Assembly (NCBI GenBank): GCA_964574325.1
Contig: CAZNMY010000009.1
Location: 1 to 64,000, forward strand
Origin: CAMDPA01 sp964574325
Lineage (GTDB): Bacteria > Pseudomonadota > Alphaproteobacteria > Rhizobiales > Hyphomicrobiaceae
Length of the DNA stretch: 64,000 nucleotides
Direction of reading: 5' to 3'
A program made the translations under genes and the position numbers. This document shows positions 43,738-52,506 of this stretch, piece after piece (the first letter of the stretch is position 1; each line of letters begins with the position of its first letter). The notes beneath the pieces were generated by a model. It saw only the letters and a list, made by a program, of their open reading frames with translations, had not been told where the DNA came from and searched no databases.

Positions 43738-45645
43738 TCATCGCGGTGCCGGGAAACGCCAGTAGTCACCCTTCGCGGTCGACATGCGCACCAGCATCGG
43801 CCAGCGCTTCTCCGGCGGGCGCAGACCCGTCTGGATCAACGCTTGAATGTCGTTGAGAATGACCGCCTTCTGCGCATAGCCCGAGTGGTTGAGCGAGAAC
43901 AACTCGGTGCTGATTGCGGTGACATCGATGGTATCGATCCCTGCGACCACCACCGGGCCACCGGTGGGCACGTCGCCGGCACGCGGCACGCCACCCCAGA
44001 AGCGGCGGGAGGCCTCGAGCGCGCGATCGGAGGCGGCGGCGAGCATGGTGACACCGCGGCTTACTCCCGCGATTTCCTTGGCGAGATATTCGAACGTGTC
44101 CCGGTCGACATCGGGTGCTGCCAGGATGACCTGACTGATCTCGACGCCCGAAGGCGCCGACCGTTTGAGTTCGCGCAGCACCGGCAGCAGCAACTGGTTG
44201 CCCATGCTGTGGGCGATTACGCTGATCGACGTGGCGCCCGTCTCCCGCGCCACCATCTCGATGAAGGCCCTCAGATGCGGCTCGGCTTGCCCCGTGCTCT
44301 CGCGATCGTAGTTGTAATCGGACAGCCCGAGAGCGCCCTTCGAGGGCCAGCTGTAGACGAACGGCGCCCCGTCGAACTTCAGGTCGTAGGAGATCTGCGC
44401 CATGCGAAACAGCGCATTGTCGAAGCTCGTGTTGAAGCCGTGCACGAACACCAGGGCATGGTTCTTGTAGGTACGCGACATGCCGAGACGTTCGCGAACC
44501 GCGGCGAGGAACGCCTCGCGCGACATCGCCTGCACTTCCTTCAGCGTGAAGTGCAGCTTGGGATCTTCGCGTCCCCGGCTGATGACGATGTTGGTGAAAG
44601 GCAGCCGATAGACCCACGGACGCTCGACGTTCGGGACTTGGTGACGCTTCGGCACGGTGACGAGCGCCCGCCCGACCTCGAGCCGCTTCGCCCGGCCGCT
44701 GCCGTAGCTGGCGCGCTGGGCGATCGGCTCCGCGACGCGATCCGTGCCGTAGTAGACGGGCACGACATCCCACGGTTCCGTGGCGGGCGTAACGGCGCTG
44801 ATGGCGACGGCGCCTCCGACGGCGAGCTTCGGCGCCGGCTTTGCGGCAGGCGGAGGAGCAAAGCCCGGCGCACTCCCTGGAGCAGCAGCGGGCGGCGGTG
44901 TCGGCCGGGGGGCTTCGGCTGCCGGCGCCTGTTCGGCAGATTGAGACTTCTGGGCCGGACTTTGCGCAGCCATCGTGGCCGCGCCCCCTGCCTCCTTGCG
45001 ACGGACCTCTTCGGCGGCCTTGCGGGTCGCCTCGAGCTGCGCACGCTCTACTTCCTCCGCACGCGGGCGGACGGCAGGGTTGCTGGAGCGCAAGCCGGTC
45101 GCGGTCGCATCCGAAGACTTGATCGAGCCGGAACCGGGCGTTGCGGCAGAGACAACTGTCGGTACTGTCCGGACCATGCCGGCACCGGCTGCACTCTGCA
45201 GGCCCTCTACGGACACGATGATGCGCTCGCTCGGCACTTCCGCAGCTCTGGAGGAGAGCACGACGGCATCGATGAAGCGGTCGGTGCCCCGGCTGTCGAT
45301 TGCTCGCGTCCGTTCGCCCTGGCCCAGGATGATCGCGCGGGGCTCACGGTGGACCGTGCCGTCACTGTAGCGGATCTCGATTCCGGTGAGCGTGAACGCG
45401 CCCGACTTCACGGATACCCTGATCGATCTGAACGCGCCTTTGGCGGCCCGCAGGTCGATGACGGTGCGGTTGCTGCGGGCATCGAGCGCGCGCGTGGAAA
45501 GCGTGACCCAGCGGTCCACTGCTGTTTGCGCACGGGCGATGCTGGAGAATGCGACGAGCAGCATCGCAAGACAGATCGACATCGACGCAACGAAACGAAC
45601 CGCGGCTGAACGCCCCGCTTTCTCCAACGGTGTCGGCGCAAGCAT
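43738..45645 (-). CDS. Exported DUF900-type alpha/beta hydrolase
   Basis: A 635-residue protein. A signal peptide (VASMSICLAMLLVAFSSIARA) is followed by a small beta domain (about 40-165), an Ala/Pro/Glu-rich linker (about 180-290), and a hydrolase domain starting at VVPVYYGTDR. The nucleophile is Ser480 in AHSMGN, with Asp512 or Asp514 (APDVDRD) and His587 (LNHSGY) as likely triad partners; NHALVFVHGFNTSFDNAL is the oxyanion strand. DUF900 proteins are lipase-like esterases of unknown substrate. It heads the minus-strand run with PAAR and CHAT. The disordered linker suggests a tethered or multi-domain machine. Confidence 0.88.
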   Translation of the reverse strand: MLAPTPLEKAGRSAAVRFVASMSICLAMLLVAFSSIARAQTAVDRWVTLSTRALDARSNRTVIDLRAAKGAFRSIRVSVKSGAFTLTGIEIRYSDGTVHREPRAIILGQGERTRAIDSRGTDRFIDAVVLSSRAAEVPSERIIVSVEGLQSAAGAGMVRTVPTVVSAATPGSGSIKSSDATATGLRSSNPAVRPRAEEVERAQLEATRKAAEEVRRKEAGGAATMAAQSPAQKSQSAEQAPAAEAPRPTPPPAAAPGSAPGFAPPPAAKPAPKLAVGGAVAISAVTPATEPWDVVPVYYGTDRVAEPIAQRASYGSGRAKRLEVGRALVTVPKRHQVPNVERPWVYRLPFTNIVISRGREDPKLHFTLKEVQAMSREAFLAAVRERLGMSRTYKNHALVFVHGFNTSFDNALFRMAQISYDLKFDGAPFVYSWPSKGALGLSDYNYDRESTGQAEPHLRAFIEMVARETGATSISVIAHSMGNQLLLPVLRELKRSAPSGVEISQVILAAPDVDRDTFEYLAKEIAGVSRGVTMLAAASDRALEASRRFWGGVPRAGDVPTGGPVVVAGIDTIDVTAISTELFSLNHSGYAQKAVILNDIQALIQTGLRPPEKRWPMLVRMSTAKGDYWRFPAPR

Positions 45646-45979
45646 CGATCGATCCCCCCGAGCGCAAAAGTCTTTTCCATGATCATGCGATCAGCAGGGC
45701 GAATTCAAGGCACTTGGACGATATCGAAGGATACCACGGGGAGATGCGTGGGGGCTCTCGAAGCGAGGCGCGAAAGATCGCAGCCCTGGTGTGGCGTCGC
45801 GCCTAAATCGTCTGCGGTCGCGGCCATGAAGCGATTTTGGCGCGACGGTCCACTAGACGCTGACGTCTCGGGGCACAGGCCTGCGAGGTGGGTGCAACCC
45901 GGTGGATTGCGCGCGAGATGACCCGAGATCTCACTCCGGCGTGCTCGATCGGCTTTGCAGCGAGGCGACGCCGAAAAGT

Positions 45980-46015
45980 GGAGGCGAGACGAAGGTTGCG
46001 GGCCCTTCGTCTCGC
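45980..46015. other. Perfect 14-bp hairpin in intergenic DNA
   Basis: AGGCGAGACGAAGG (45980-45993) pairs perfectly with CCTTCGTCTCGCCT (46002-46015) around an 8-base loop. On the minus strand the stem is followed by CCACTTTTC, a weak T-tract, so it could terminate a transcript entering from the sigma side. It is the strongest simple hairpin I found in the window and has no gene to serve within 330 bases. Confidence 0.65.
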
Positions 46016-46339
46016 CTTGAATTGGCACGCGACACCGAATGTGGCTACCGCATGCGCTGCCGCGGGGTGGCGCAGTGCATGTGGCGGTATTCGCTCGACA
46101 ACCCAAGTTCATCCACTGGATTCCTGCAACAGCCGGTGCCCGGTGCGGGGCCAGACAGCGATCGGCGGCAGTCGTCCGCTGCGACAACGTGAGGGCCGAA
46201 CTCCTATTCCCGATGGTCGGTCGAAATCTTGCGTCTCGGAATTGGGTGAGAAGTCCCCGCAGGGCGCGAGCTTCCCCAGACCCTGTTCACCTGGAATATC
46301 GGGCCGGCATCAACCGCGGGAACACCTCGGATCGGCGCC

Positions 46340-46366
46340 CCGACCTCACGGTCGGATCGGCCGACC
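46340..46366. other. Alternating CCGACC/GGTCGG segments
   Basis: CCGACC (46340-46345), GGTCGG (46350-46355) and CCGACC (46361-46366) can form two mutually exclusive 6-bp hairpins in RNA. They lie about 340 bases upstream of the ECF sigma start and could belong to its leader. Chance is not excluded. Confidence 0.35.
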
Positions 46367-46706
46367 GGAAACGCAAGAAGGGGACGCAGGAATATGAGAA
46401 CTTCAAATCGAAGAAGAGAGGTCGGGGAGGGGGCGAGGCCAACTGCCCGGATCGAGTTTTATTCCGAAGCCGCTGCCGCATGGCAGCCCTGACATTCGTA
46501 AGGCGAGCCTGGGGCCCGCAGGCCACATTGCCGCCCGCATTATCGCGCCAGAAGACCGGAATTCGATTGCCGGAACGGCGGTCGCGGGAAGTTCAGAAGG
46601 GGGATCGTTGCATTGGAGGAACAGTTGCCACGACGGGAAAACACATTTCGGCAAGCGTTGCGGACTATCCCGAGCTTCCGCCCGTTCTCCACAGGGATCG
46701 AGGGAT

Positions 46707-47246
46707 ATGCAAGTGTCGGATGACATCCGGCACCAGATCGTTGCCCTCCTGCCTCGCTTGCGCCGATTTGCGTACGCGCTGACGGGGGACGGCGACCGCG
46801 GCGATGACCTCGTTCAGGATACGTGCGTTCGGGCTTTGTCGAAACAGGAGCAATGGCAGGTCGGTACCCGCCTCGACAGCTGGCTTTATCGAATTGCGCA
46901 GAACCTTTGGTTCGATCGCATTCGCGCAGGCAAGGTCCGGGGCGACAATGTGGATATCGATTCCGTCGACAACCTCCCCGGAGACGATGGAAGAAGCATC
47001 ACGGAAGGTCGCTCCACACTGAAGGTGGTGTCCCGCGCGATCGACCGTTTGCCTCCCGATCAGAAGGTTCTGATTGCACTCGTCTGCGTCGATGGCCTCA
47101 CTTACAAGGAGGCCGCCGAAGTTCTGGAGATACCGATCGGCACCGTGATGAGCCGTCTCGCGCGAGCGCGGCGCACTCTTCACGAGGCAACTCAGATCGA
47201 GCCTGCGCGCGACAAGTCTGTAGAAGTGGGAACCCGTCGTGGGTGA
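46707..47246 (+). CDS. ECF-family RNA polymerase sigma factor
   Basis: A 179-residue sigma factor. Region 2 (about 10-80) contains LLPRLRRFAYALTGDGDRGDDLVQ and LDSWLYRIAQNLWFDRIR. Region 4 (about 115-165) has LPPDQKVLIALVCVDGLTYKEAAEVL with the helix-turn-helix IPIGTVMSRLARAR. There is no extra C-terminal domain. ECF sigmas direct RNA polymerase to stress or surface-signal regulons and are held by an anti-sigma, here encoded with an 8-base overlap. ATG at 46707 follows GAGGGAT. The adjacent exported proteases are candidate regulon members or regulators. Confidence 0.93.
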   Translation: MQVSDDIRHQIVALLPRLRRFAYALTGDGDRGDDLVQDTCVRALSKQEQWQVGTRLDSWLYRIAQNLWFDRIRAGKVRGDNVDIDSVDNLPGDDGRSITEGRSTLKVVSRAIDRLPPDQKVLIALVCVDGLTYKEAAEVLEIPIGTVMSRLARARRTLHEATQIEPARDKSVEVGTRRG

Positions 47247-48066
47247 TGTGTCGGACGAAGCACTGATGGCGTTCGCCGACGGGGAGCTTTCCCTCGCCGA
47301 GCGTGTTGAAATCGAGAAGGCTCTCGCACGAGACCCCGGGCTGCGCGCTCGCCTGGAGATCTTCGAGGCAACGGGCCGGCGTCTGTCGGCCGAGTTTGCC
47401 GATCGCTTGAACGAGCCGCTGCCTCGGCACCTCGTCGATACGGTGATGAAGCACCGCACCGTTGATGCGGATGTGCGTGAGCCCAACTCCGCGAGCACGG
47501 CAGCGACGGTCTGGGACAGAATTGCTCGCGGCCTGTCGTTCGGGGTTCCGGCCTGGCAGGCCGCACTCGCGTCGATCGCCGTGTTGCTCGCAGGAATCGG
47601 TGCGGGATACCGGATGAGCGTCACGGTCCCGTCGAGTGTGCCGCCGCTCGTCGAGCCCTTGATTGCTCTCGCCGACGGCGATCTCGTCGTTGGCGGCCGG
47701 CTGGCGCAGATTCTCGAAACGCGGCCAAGTCATATCCTCCACGACCTGGAGAATACCGGGCGGGATCGACGGGCGAAGGCGCGTATCCGCTTCACATTCA
47801 GGAGCGAGGACGGCTATTGCCGCCAGTTCGAGGTCACCGGGCGGAGCGGTGTCCATGCTACCGAGGTCGCATGCCGCAGCGGGGACGGCGTCTGGCGCGT
47901 CAGAGTACACGCCAACGGAGGTGCGGGGCCGCCGATCGGCGAGGGGGCGAAACCGGCCGGCCGAGAGGGCGCCGCCATCGAGGCTGAAGTCGCACGACTG
48001 CAGATCGGCGATGCCTTGGGGGCCGAAGACGAAGCAGAGGTGATTTCACGCGGCTGGCAACGCTGA
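47239..48066 (+). CDS. Membrane anti-sigma factor for the adjacent ECF sigma
   Basis: A 275-residue protein starting with GTG at 47239, inside the sigma gene, with GGGAA upstream. The N-terminus (VSDEALMAFADGELSLAERVEIEKAL) is the typical cytosolic anti-sigma helix bundle; no zinc HxxxCxxC motif is present. A single membrane helix (AALASIAVLLAGIGAGYRM, about 115-133) leads to a periplasmic domain with two Cys (GYCRQFEV and EVACRSG) that could pair. It should sequester the sigma until a periplasmic signal or proteolysis releases it. It ends 29 bases from the convergent S8 protease gene. Confidence 0.87.
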   Translation: MGDVSDEALMAFADGELSLAERVEIEKALARDPGLRARLEIFEATGRRLSAEFADRLNEPLPRHLVDTVMKHRTVDADVREPNSASTAATVWDRIARGLSFGVPAWQAALASIAVLLAGIGAGYRMSVTVPSSVPPLVEPLIALADGDLVVGGRLAQILETRPSHILHDLENTGRDRRAKARIRFTFRSEDGYCRQFEVTGRSGVHATEVACRSGDGVWRVRVHANGGAGPPIGEGAKPAGREGAAIEAEVARLQIGDALGAEDEAEVISRGWQR

Positions 48067-48095
48067 GTCTCCACTACTCCCCGTGCAAGTCCCGC

Positions 48096-50351
48096 CTACC
48101 TGAAGCCGGCACCGCCGGTTGACGAGACCGCCCCCCTCGAGGGCCCAGGGTCTGACACCGTCGTAACGTCTGTCGACCAGCTTGTCGGAGTTGCCGCGCT
48201 GGCTTCAGTGGGCCTGGCTCGAGTGGGACCAGCCTGAATGTGACTCTCCCGCGTTGGGGCGACCTGAGCGGGCGTGGCGCCGACCGGTGTGACGCCGGAC
48301 CTCGCGAAGGCGGTCTCGGTCGAAAAGCCCGGCTGGCACCCGGTTGGCGCCATCAGCAAGCCCAGGCCATAGATCGGATCGCGCCCCGGTGGCCCGAGAT
48401 CGACGAACTTCAGCGCATTGAGCAGATCGTTCTTCTGGCGCCGCGGCGATCCGAACAGAACCGTAGCGATGATCGCGGTCGCGTACGGCGCGGCGAACGA
48501 GGTCCCCGAGCGATAGCCTTCCTTTGCGCCCGGGACCGCCGTCCAGATCTGAACGCCCGGCGCCGAAACGTCGATATGCCCACCACGGTTGGCATAGGCG
48601 TAGTTTCGCAGTTCCCTGTTGACCGCGGTGACGGCCAACACCTGCTTGTATCCGGCCGGATAGCTCGGCGGCGCCGTCGGTCCTTCGTTGCCGGCAGCCG
48701 CGACGAACACCACGCCGTTCGCGCTCAGACGCGCGATGGCTTTCTGCACCAGTTCGTCCCGCGGGCCGGCAAAGCTCATGTTGATGAGCTTGACTTCGAA
48801 CGCGTTCATCCAATCGAGCGCCTTGAGGATGCTGACGGTGTCTGTCGCGAATTCGCCGGAGGGATCGGTGAAGAACACGCCGGCCGCGTAGAACTCGCCA
48901 TCGGGGATCAGGCCCGGCGTGCCGCTGTCGGAACGGCCGGCCAAAAGCGCAAGCACGCCGGTTCCGTGCCACGTCGGCGCTGACGTTCGCCCATCCGGGA
49001 TGAAAGTTCCCTTCTTGATCTTGCCGGCAGGGAACGCGGGATGCAGGTGATCGACATCGGTGTCGATAACGCCGATACGCAAGCCCTTGCTGCAGGACTG
49101 CAGCTCGCTCTTCCATTGGATCGCGTGCCGGCCTGCACACCGATCGCCTGCGCAGGCGTCTGTGCCGCCTTGGCCCGCTGCGGTGGAAGCGCCGGAGTCG
49201 CGCTCGCTGCCCCGGTTCGCCGCGCGATAGAGCCCATAGATCCGGTTGAGTGCGAATTTCTCCCCCGGTGCGTCGGCCCGCAGCCAGGCTCGCGCCTGCA
49301 GGGCGTCCATATCGGGCGGAACGACGAGACGGGTGACGCTGGACCTGAGGCTCGACAGCAGCGAATGCGCACCGACCGTGAAGCCCCGCTTCAAAGCGCG
49401 CTCGACGGTTGAAGGCTTCAGGTTTTCCGCCAGGATTTCATTGCTGGCGAAAGAGCGCCTGCCGAACGGATCGAGACCCACAGGGCCGCTGGTTCCGATG
49501 ACAGGCGCCGCTTTGGTCGCTGCCGGCTTGTTGCTGGTTGTTGTCGTGGCAGGCGTTGTCGTCGCCGAAGGCGCCGGGGTGGCTGTTGTGGCGGTGGCTG
49601 TTGTGGGAGCAGTCGGTGTCGCAGCTACCGGAGCCGCCGCCGAGCTGGACTTGGCCGCAGCGTTCGAACCGCTGGCGTTGCTCGCTTCGCTCTTGTCACT
49701 GGTCTCAGTCGCCTTGAACAGCCGCTCGAACACTTCGACGACGGTCGCCGGAGGCGGTCTCGACGCCTCTCCTCTTCTCTCGCTTTGCCGACGATCGGAG
49801 GACCTGGACCTCGCGTTCTTGTCGTTCCGGTCGCCAGTCGTGTCTTGGCCGGCGCGCTCCTGCACCTCCCGGTTGACGGACGGCAAATCAGGTGCACTTC
49901 CGAAGCTGCTTCCGCCGCGATCTATCGCAGGCGCCGCGGCGGCCGGTGCTGGCGACGACGGCGCTTGTGGTGTGGTCTGGCCGCCGTCACGCGACGAGCC
50001 GAGTGACTCTCGAGACGGCGCGGAGCGATCACGATCCCCACCTCGGTCACTACCCCGATCGAAGTCTCCACCCGGTCCGCGGCCGCGCTGGAAATCCTCG
50101 CCGCGTGAGTTGCCACGGCCGAAATCACCACCTCGGCCACCACCACCACCACCACCGCCTCGCCTGCCGGCATGAGCCGCGGAAAAGATCGCGACGCTCG
50201 ATGCGTGGTCGGCCGATGAATCCGGCGGGGCCGAAGCTGCGAACTCGATCGCCCCGCAGAAAATCTCGGCGCCGATCAGTCCCAGAACAGCAGCACGCGC
50301 CGCAATCCGCGAAGCGCTCGCCGGTGCGCGGATCGAACGGAATTCCGGCAA
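48096..50351 (-). CDS. Exported subtilisin-like S8 serine protease with Gly-rich and linker regions
   Basis: A 751-residue protease. The triad is Asp430 (GVIDTDVDH), His462 (WHGTGV) and Ser618 (SGTSFAAP), with oxyanion Asn555 (AAGNEG). Before it lie a signal peptide (about 12-42), a run of eight Gly and RGGDF-type Gly/Arg/Asp repeats (about 62-110) and a long Ser/Thr/Ala/Pro linker (about 220-285). A C-terminal tail of about 90 low-complexity residues follows. The start is TTG at 50351, preceded by GAGGGG; no ATG exists near the signal peptide. It converges on the sigma/anti-sigma pair, so release of the anti-sigma or surface processing are plausible jobs. Confidence 0.88.
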   Translation of the reverse strand: MPEFRSIRAPASASRIAARAAVLGLIGAEIFCGAIEFAASAPPDSSADHASSVAIFSAAHAGRRGGGGGGGGRGGDFGRGNSRGEDFQRGRGPGGDFDRGSDRGGDRDRSAPSRESLGSSRDGGQTTPQAPSSPAPAAAAPAIDRGGSSFGSAPDLPSVNREVQERAGQDTTGDRNDKNARSRSSDRRQSERRGEASRPPPATVVEVFERLFKATETSDKSEASNASGSNAAAKSSSAAAPVAATPTAPTTATATTATPAPSATTTPATTTTSNKPAATKAAPVIGTSGPVGLDPFGRRSFASNEILAENLKPSTVERALKRGFTVGAHSLLSSLRSSVTRLVVPPDMDALQARAWLRADAPGEKFALNRIYGLYRAANRGSERDSGASTAAGQGGTDACAGDRCAGRHAIQWKSELQSCSKGLRIGVIDTDVDHLHPAFPAGKIKKGTFIPDGRTSAPTWHGTGVLALLAGRSDSGTPGLIPDGEFYAAGVFFTDPSGEFATDTVSILKALDWMNAFEVKLINMSFAGPRDELVQKAIARLSANGVVFVAAAGNEGPTAPPSYPAGYKQVLAVTAVNRELRNYAYANRGGHIDVSAPGVQIWTAVPGAKEGYRSGTSFAAPYATAIIATVLFGSPRRQKNDLLNALKFVDLGPPGRDPIYGLGLLMAPTGCQPGFSTETAFARSGVTPVGATPAQVAPTRESHIQAGPTRARPTEASAATPTSWSTDVTTVSDPGPSRGAVSSTGGAGFR

Positions 50352-50564
50352 CGAACACCCCTCGTTTACACGCTACCAAGCATAAGTATTCATGGATTTA
50401 TCACCCTCCAACTACAACAACTCGATGGAGCAGGGGAATAAGAAATTGGTCGGCTCGTTGTCGCGGCGAACGAGTTCACGTCGTGCTGGGGGCACACCGT
50501 TCGATCCGCAGCAGCGTGTTGCGAACGACATGCAATTGCTGCCGCGGATCGAACGGAATTTCGG
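50327..50564. repeat. 22-bp direct repeat at the S8 protease start
   Basis: CGCGGATCGAACGGAATT plus CCGG at 50327-50348 (codons 2-8 of the protease) recurs with one mismatch at 50543-50564, 216 bases upstream and in the same frame phase. Between them, on the minus strand, is a six-codon open frame MNTYAW (50393 to 50373) with GGAGGG 11 bases upstream. The second copy may be a remnant of a duplicated gene start. The rest of the gap to 50637 holds nothing else recognised. Confidence 0.5.
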
Positions 50565-50637
50565 ACGTGTCTGTCCGGACTTGGCGGAAAGCCAGCGATT
50601 TCGGCGGGTGCCTCGGCGGAAGACCTGGTGTCGAAGG

Positions 50638-51501
50638 CTATAGCTTCGCCACGTCGATCAGTGTCGTGCCCGCGGCTTTCTGCCGGGCGTGGTTCTCGTC
50701 GATCGCTTGCCGGATGTGTGGCGGTACGACGACCTCTTTCGCGAATTCGTTGCGCGCGGCAAGACGATCGAACCATGTCGACACGGCCGGATGCAGCCGC
50801 GCGATCGGATAGTCGCACATCATCAGCCGGTTGACGTAGACGAACCACGCGACGTCGAGAACCGTCAGCGCTTCACCCAGGAGATGGGGCTGGCCCCGAA
50901 GCGTTTTGTCGATTTCGTCGAGCGCCGCCTTGAAGCGTTGGGCTGAAACAACGACGGCCGCATCCGTCAGTCCTTCGCGCGCGGCCCGTTCCCAGAAGGC
51001 GATCTCACGCTGCTTGTCGGGATCGGGCTTCCCCCCCACCGTTCCCGACCCGCCGTCCCTGTACTTGTCGAGTGCGGCCGCCGGCTTTGGCTCCTTGCCG
51101 CGGAAGTGCGTGAAGCGGAACGTGAGGGTACGCAGATCGAGATGCAGTTCGTCCTCGTGACGCAACAGCTCCGACATCCGCGTCTCGAGCCCGGCTGGAA
51201 CGAGCTTCGCACCGGGCAACCGCGCATCGAGTTCAGTGATGATGTCGTTGCTCTCGATGTGAACCTCGCCGTCGATCACCAGCGCCGGCACCAGCCCACG
51301 CGGATTGATGCCGAGATACCAGGGCTCGAAGTTTTCTTGGGTCGAGAGATTGATCTCGTGCGAGGTCCAGTCGGCCTGCTTGAGATTGAGCACGATGCGC
51401 GTCTTTTGCGAGCAGGACGACGACTTGAAGTGGAACAGGTGCACGCCTTTCCAGCCGAGCACCTCGCGGGTCTGAATGTCGCTGTTGGCGAGTTGAACCA
51501 T
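50638..51501 (-). CDS. Glutathione S-transferase family protein
   Basis: A 287-residue GST. The thioredoxin half starts HLFHFKSSSCSQKTRIVLNLK, with a Ser/Cys-rich active site (SSCSQK) like that of dehalogenating or ether-cleaving GSTs. GINPRGLVPALVIDG provides the cis-Pro and ESNDIITEL the glutathione contact. A charged insertion (about 130-175) separates it from the all-helical half. Substrate unknown. GAGGGAC precedes the start. It lies 15 bases downstream of the alpha/beta hydrolase, so they likely form a unit. Confidence 0.85.
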   Translation of the reverse strand: MVQLANSDIQTREVLGWKGVHLFHFKSSSCSQKTRIVLNLKQADWTSHEINLSTQENFEPWYLGINPRGLVPALVIDGEVHIESNDIITELDARLPGAKLVPAGLETRMSELLRHEDELHLDLRTLTFRFTHFRGKEPKPAAALDKYRDGGSGTVGGKPDPDKQREIAFWERAAREGLTDAAVVVSAQRFKAALDEIDKTLRGQPHLLGEALTVLDVAWFVYVNRLMMCDYPIARLHPAVSTWFDRLAARNEFAKEVVVPPHIRQAIDENHARQKAAGTTLIDVAKL

Positions 51502-51516
51502 GTGCCGTCCCTCGAG

Positions 51517-52389
51517 TCATGCGGTGCAGGCAAAGAACTTGTCGAGCCAGCCCTTGATGAGGTGCCGCGCATAGAGGCCATCGCCCGCGAGCGGGAAATG
51601 CGACACGCCCGTCATCAGGAACAATTCGGTCGGCTGGCCCGCCTTCTCGAACAGCCGCAGCGATTGCTCGGTCGGCGTGATCGTATCGTGCGCGATGTGC
51701 AAGAGCAGTAAAGGACGTGGCGCGATTTTCGCCACGACATCTTCCGCGCGGAAATCGAACATGCTCTGCGCGGTGTCGGCGGTGACTTTGTCTTGCGCCT
51801 TTTTCGGAAGGTGCACGCGCAGATGCTCCGGGATCGGCACCACGTCCCAGCGCGATACCCAGAGCGGCTCGCCCGTCTTCGCCTTGTGCTCGCGCCCGCG
51901 CTCGAGCATGGCCGCGAATTTCGCCCAGTTCTCCGGTCCGGGATGCTGCCCCTGGAACTTGCGCTCGCCATGGCCCCAGCCACACGACGATATGACCGCC
52001 GCGACACGCTCGTCGACGCCGCCCGTGTAGACGGAGACCGCCGCGCCGAAGCTGTGGCCGATGAGGCCGATGCGCCGGCCGTCGATCTCGGGTTGCTCGG
52101 CGAGCCAGGTGAGCGCGTTTCGGGTATCGGCGACTTGATCGAGGCACAGCACATAGCCCCGCGTGCCGCCCGAATCGCCGCAGCCCCTGAAGTCGATGCG
52201 CAGCGCCGCGTAGCCCCAGCCCTCGAGCATCCTCGCTTGAATCTCGGCGTGGCTCTCGTCCTTGGAGCCGAGGAACCCATGCAGCACGATGAAGGCCGGC
52301 AGCTTCGTGCCGGGCTTGTAGCTGTCGGGAATGTGCAGCACGCCCGCGATATCGATGCCGTCGGACGTGAAGCGGACTTGGCGTTGCAT
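51517..52389 (-). CDS. Alpha/beta hydrolase (dipeptidyl-peptidase/esterase-like)
   Basis: A 290-residue cytosolic hydrolase. The nucleophile Ser lies in GHSFGAA, the oxyanion strand in IVLHGFLGSKDESH, the acid in LHIAHDTITP and the His in GVSHFPL. A leading beta-sheet (RQVRFTSDGIDIAGVLHIPD) is typical of the peptidase S9/BAAT-like esterases. It has no signal peptide. ATG at 52389 has GAGG upstream. It heads a two-gene unit with the GST, which hints at detoxification of an ester or amide. Confidence 0.85.
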   Translation of the reverse strand: MQRQVRFTSDGIDIAGVLHIPDSYKPGTKLPAFIVLHGFLGSKDESHAEIQARMLEGWGYAALRIDFRGCGDSGGTRGYVLCLDQVADTRNALTWLAEQPEIDGRRIGLIGHSFGAAVSVYTGGVDERVAAVISSCGWGHGERKFQGQHPGPENWAKFAAMLERGREHKAKTGEPLWVSRWDVVPIPEHLRVHLPKKAQDKVTADTAQSMFDFRAEDVVAKIAPRPLLLLHIAHDTITPTEQSLRLFEKAGQPTELFLMTGVSHFPLAGDGLYARHLIKGWLDKFFACTA

Positions 52390-52506
52390 GGTGCCTCGTT
52401 TCGTGCGTTTTCGAGAAACTGCGCGAAGTCTATCAGCGTCGGTCACCATTGCGGAAGGCTTTGGGCGTCGAATGTTTTCTGGGTGGCGATGCAACCGCAT
52501 GGCTGC

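Larger units (their letters stand above)
45646..46706. other. 1.06 kb divergent intergenic region with hairpins
   Basis: This is the longest non-coding stretch in the window, between the exported hydrolase (minus) and the ECF sigma gene (plus). Open frames here have no recognisable domain. It contains a perfect 14-bp stem (45980-46015) and three alternating CCGACC/GGTCGG segments (46340-46366). Both divergent promoters must lie here. A small RNA or leader is possible. Confidence 0.55.

Noticed and set aside
42025..45609. 1,194-codon plus-strand frame across the CHAT, PAAR and hydrolase genes
   Set aside because: It runs antisense through three well-supported genes and contains only low-complexity Arg/His-rich sequence.
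46560..46660. GGAAC-type general stress (EcfG) promoter ahead of the sigma gene
   Set aside because: GGAAC occurs at 46572 and 46618, but no CGTT-like -10 element is found at 16-17 bases from either.
46039..46782. 247-codon plus-strand frame in the 1.06 kb gap
   Set aside because: Arg-rich, no domain, overlaps the sigma gene in another frame and has no ribosome binding site.
50392..50643. 83-codon plus-strand frame (MDLSPSNYNN...) upstream of the S8 protease
   Set aside because: No ribosome binding site, antisense to the leader of the protease, and its second half is Arg-rich shadow sequence.
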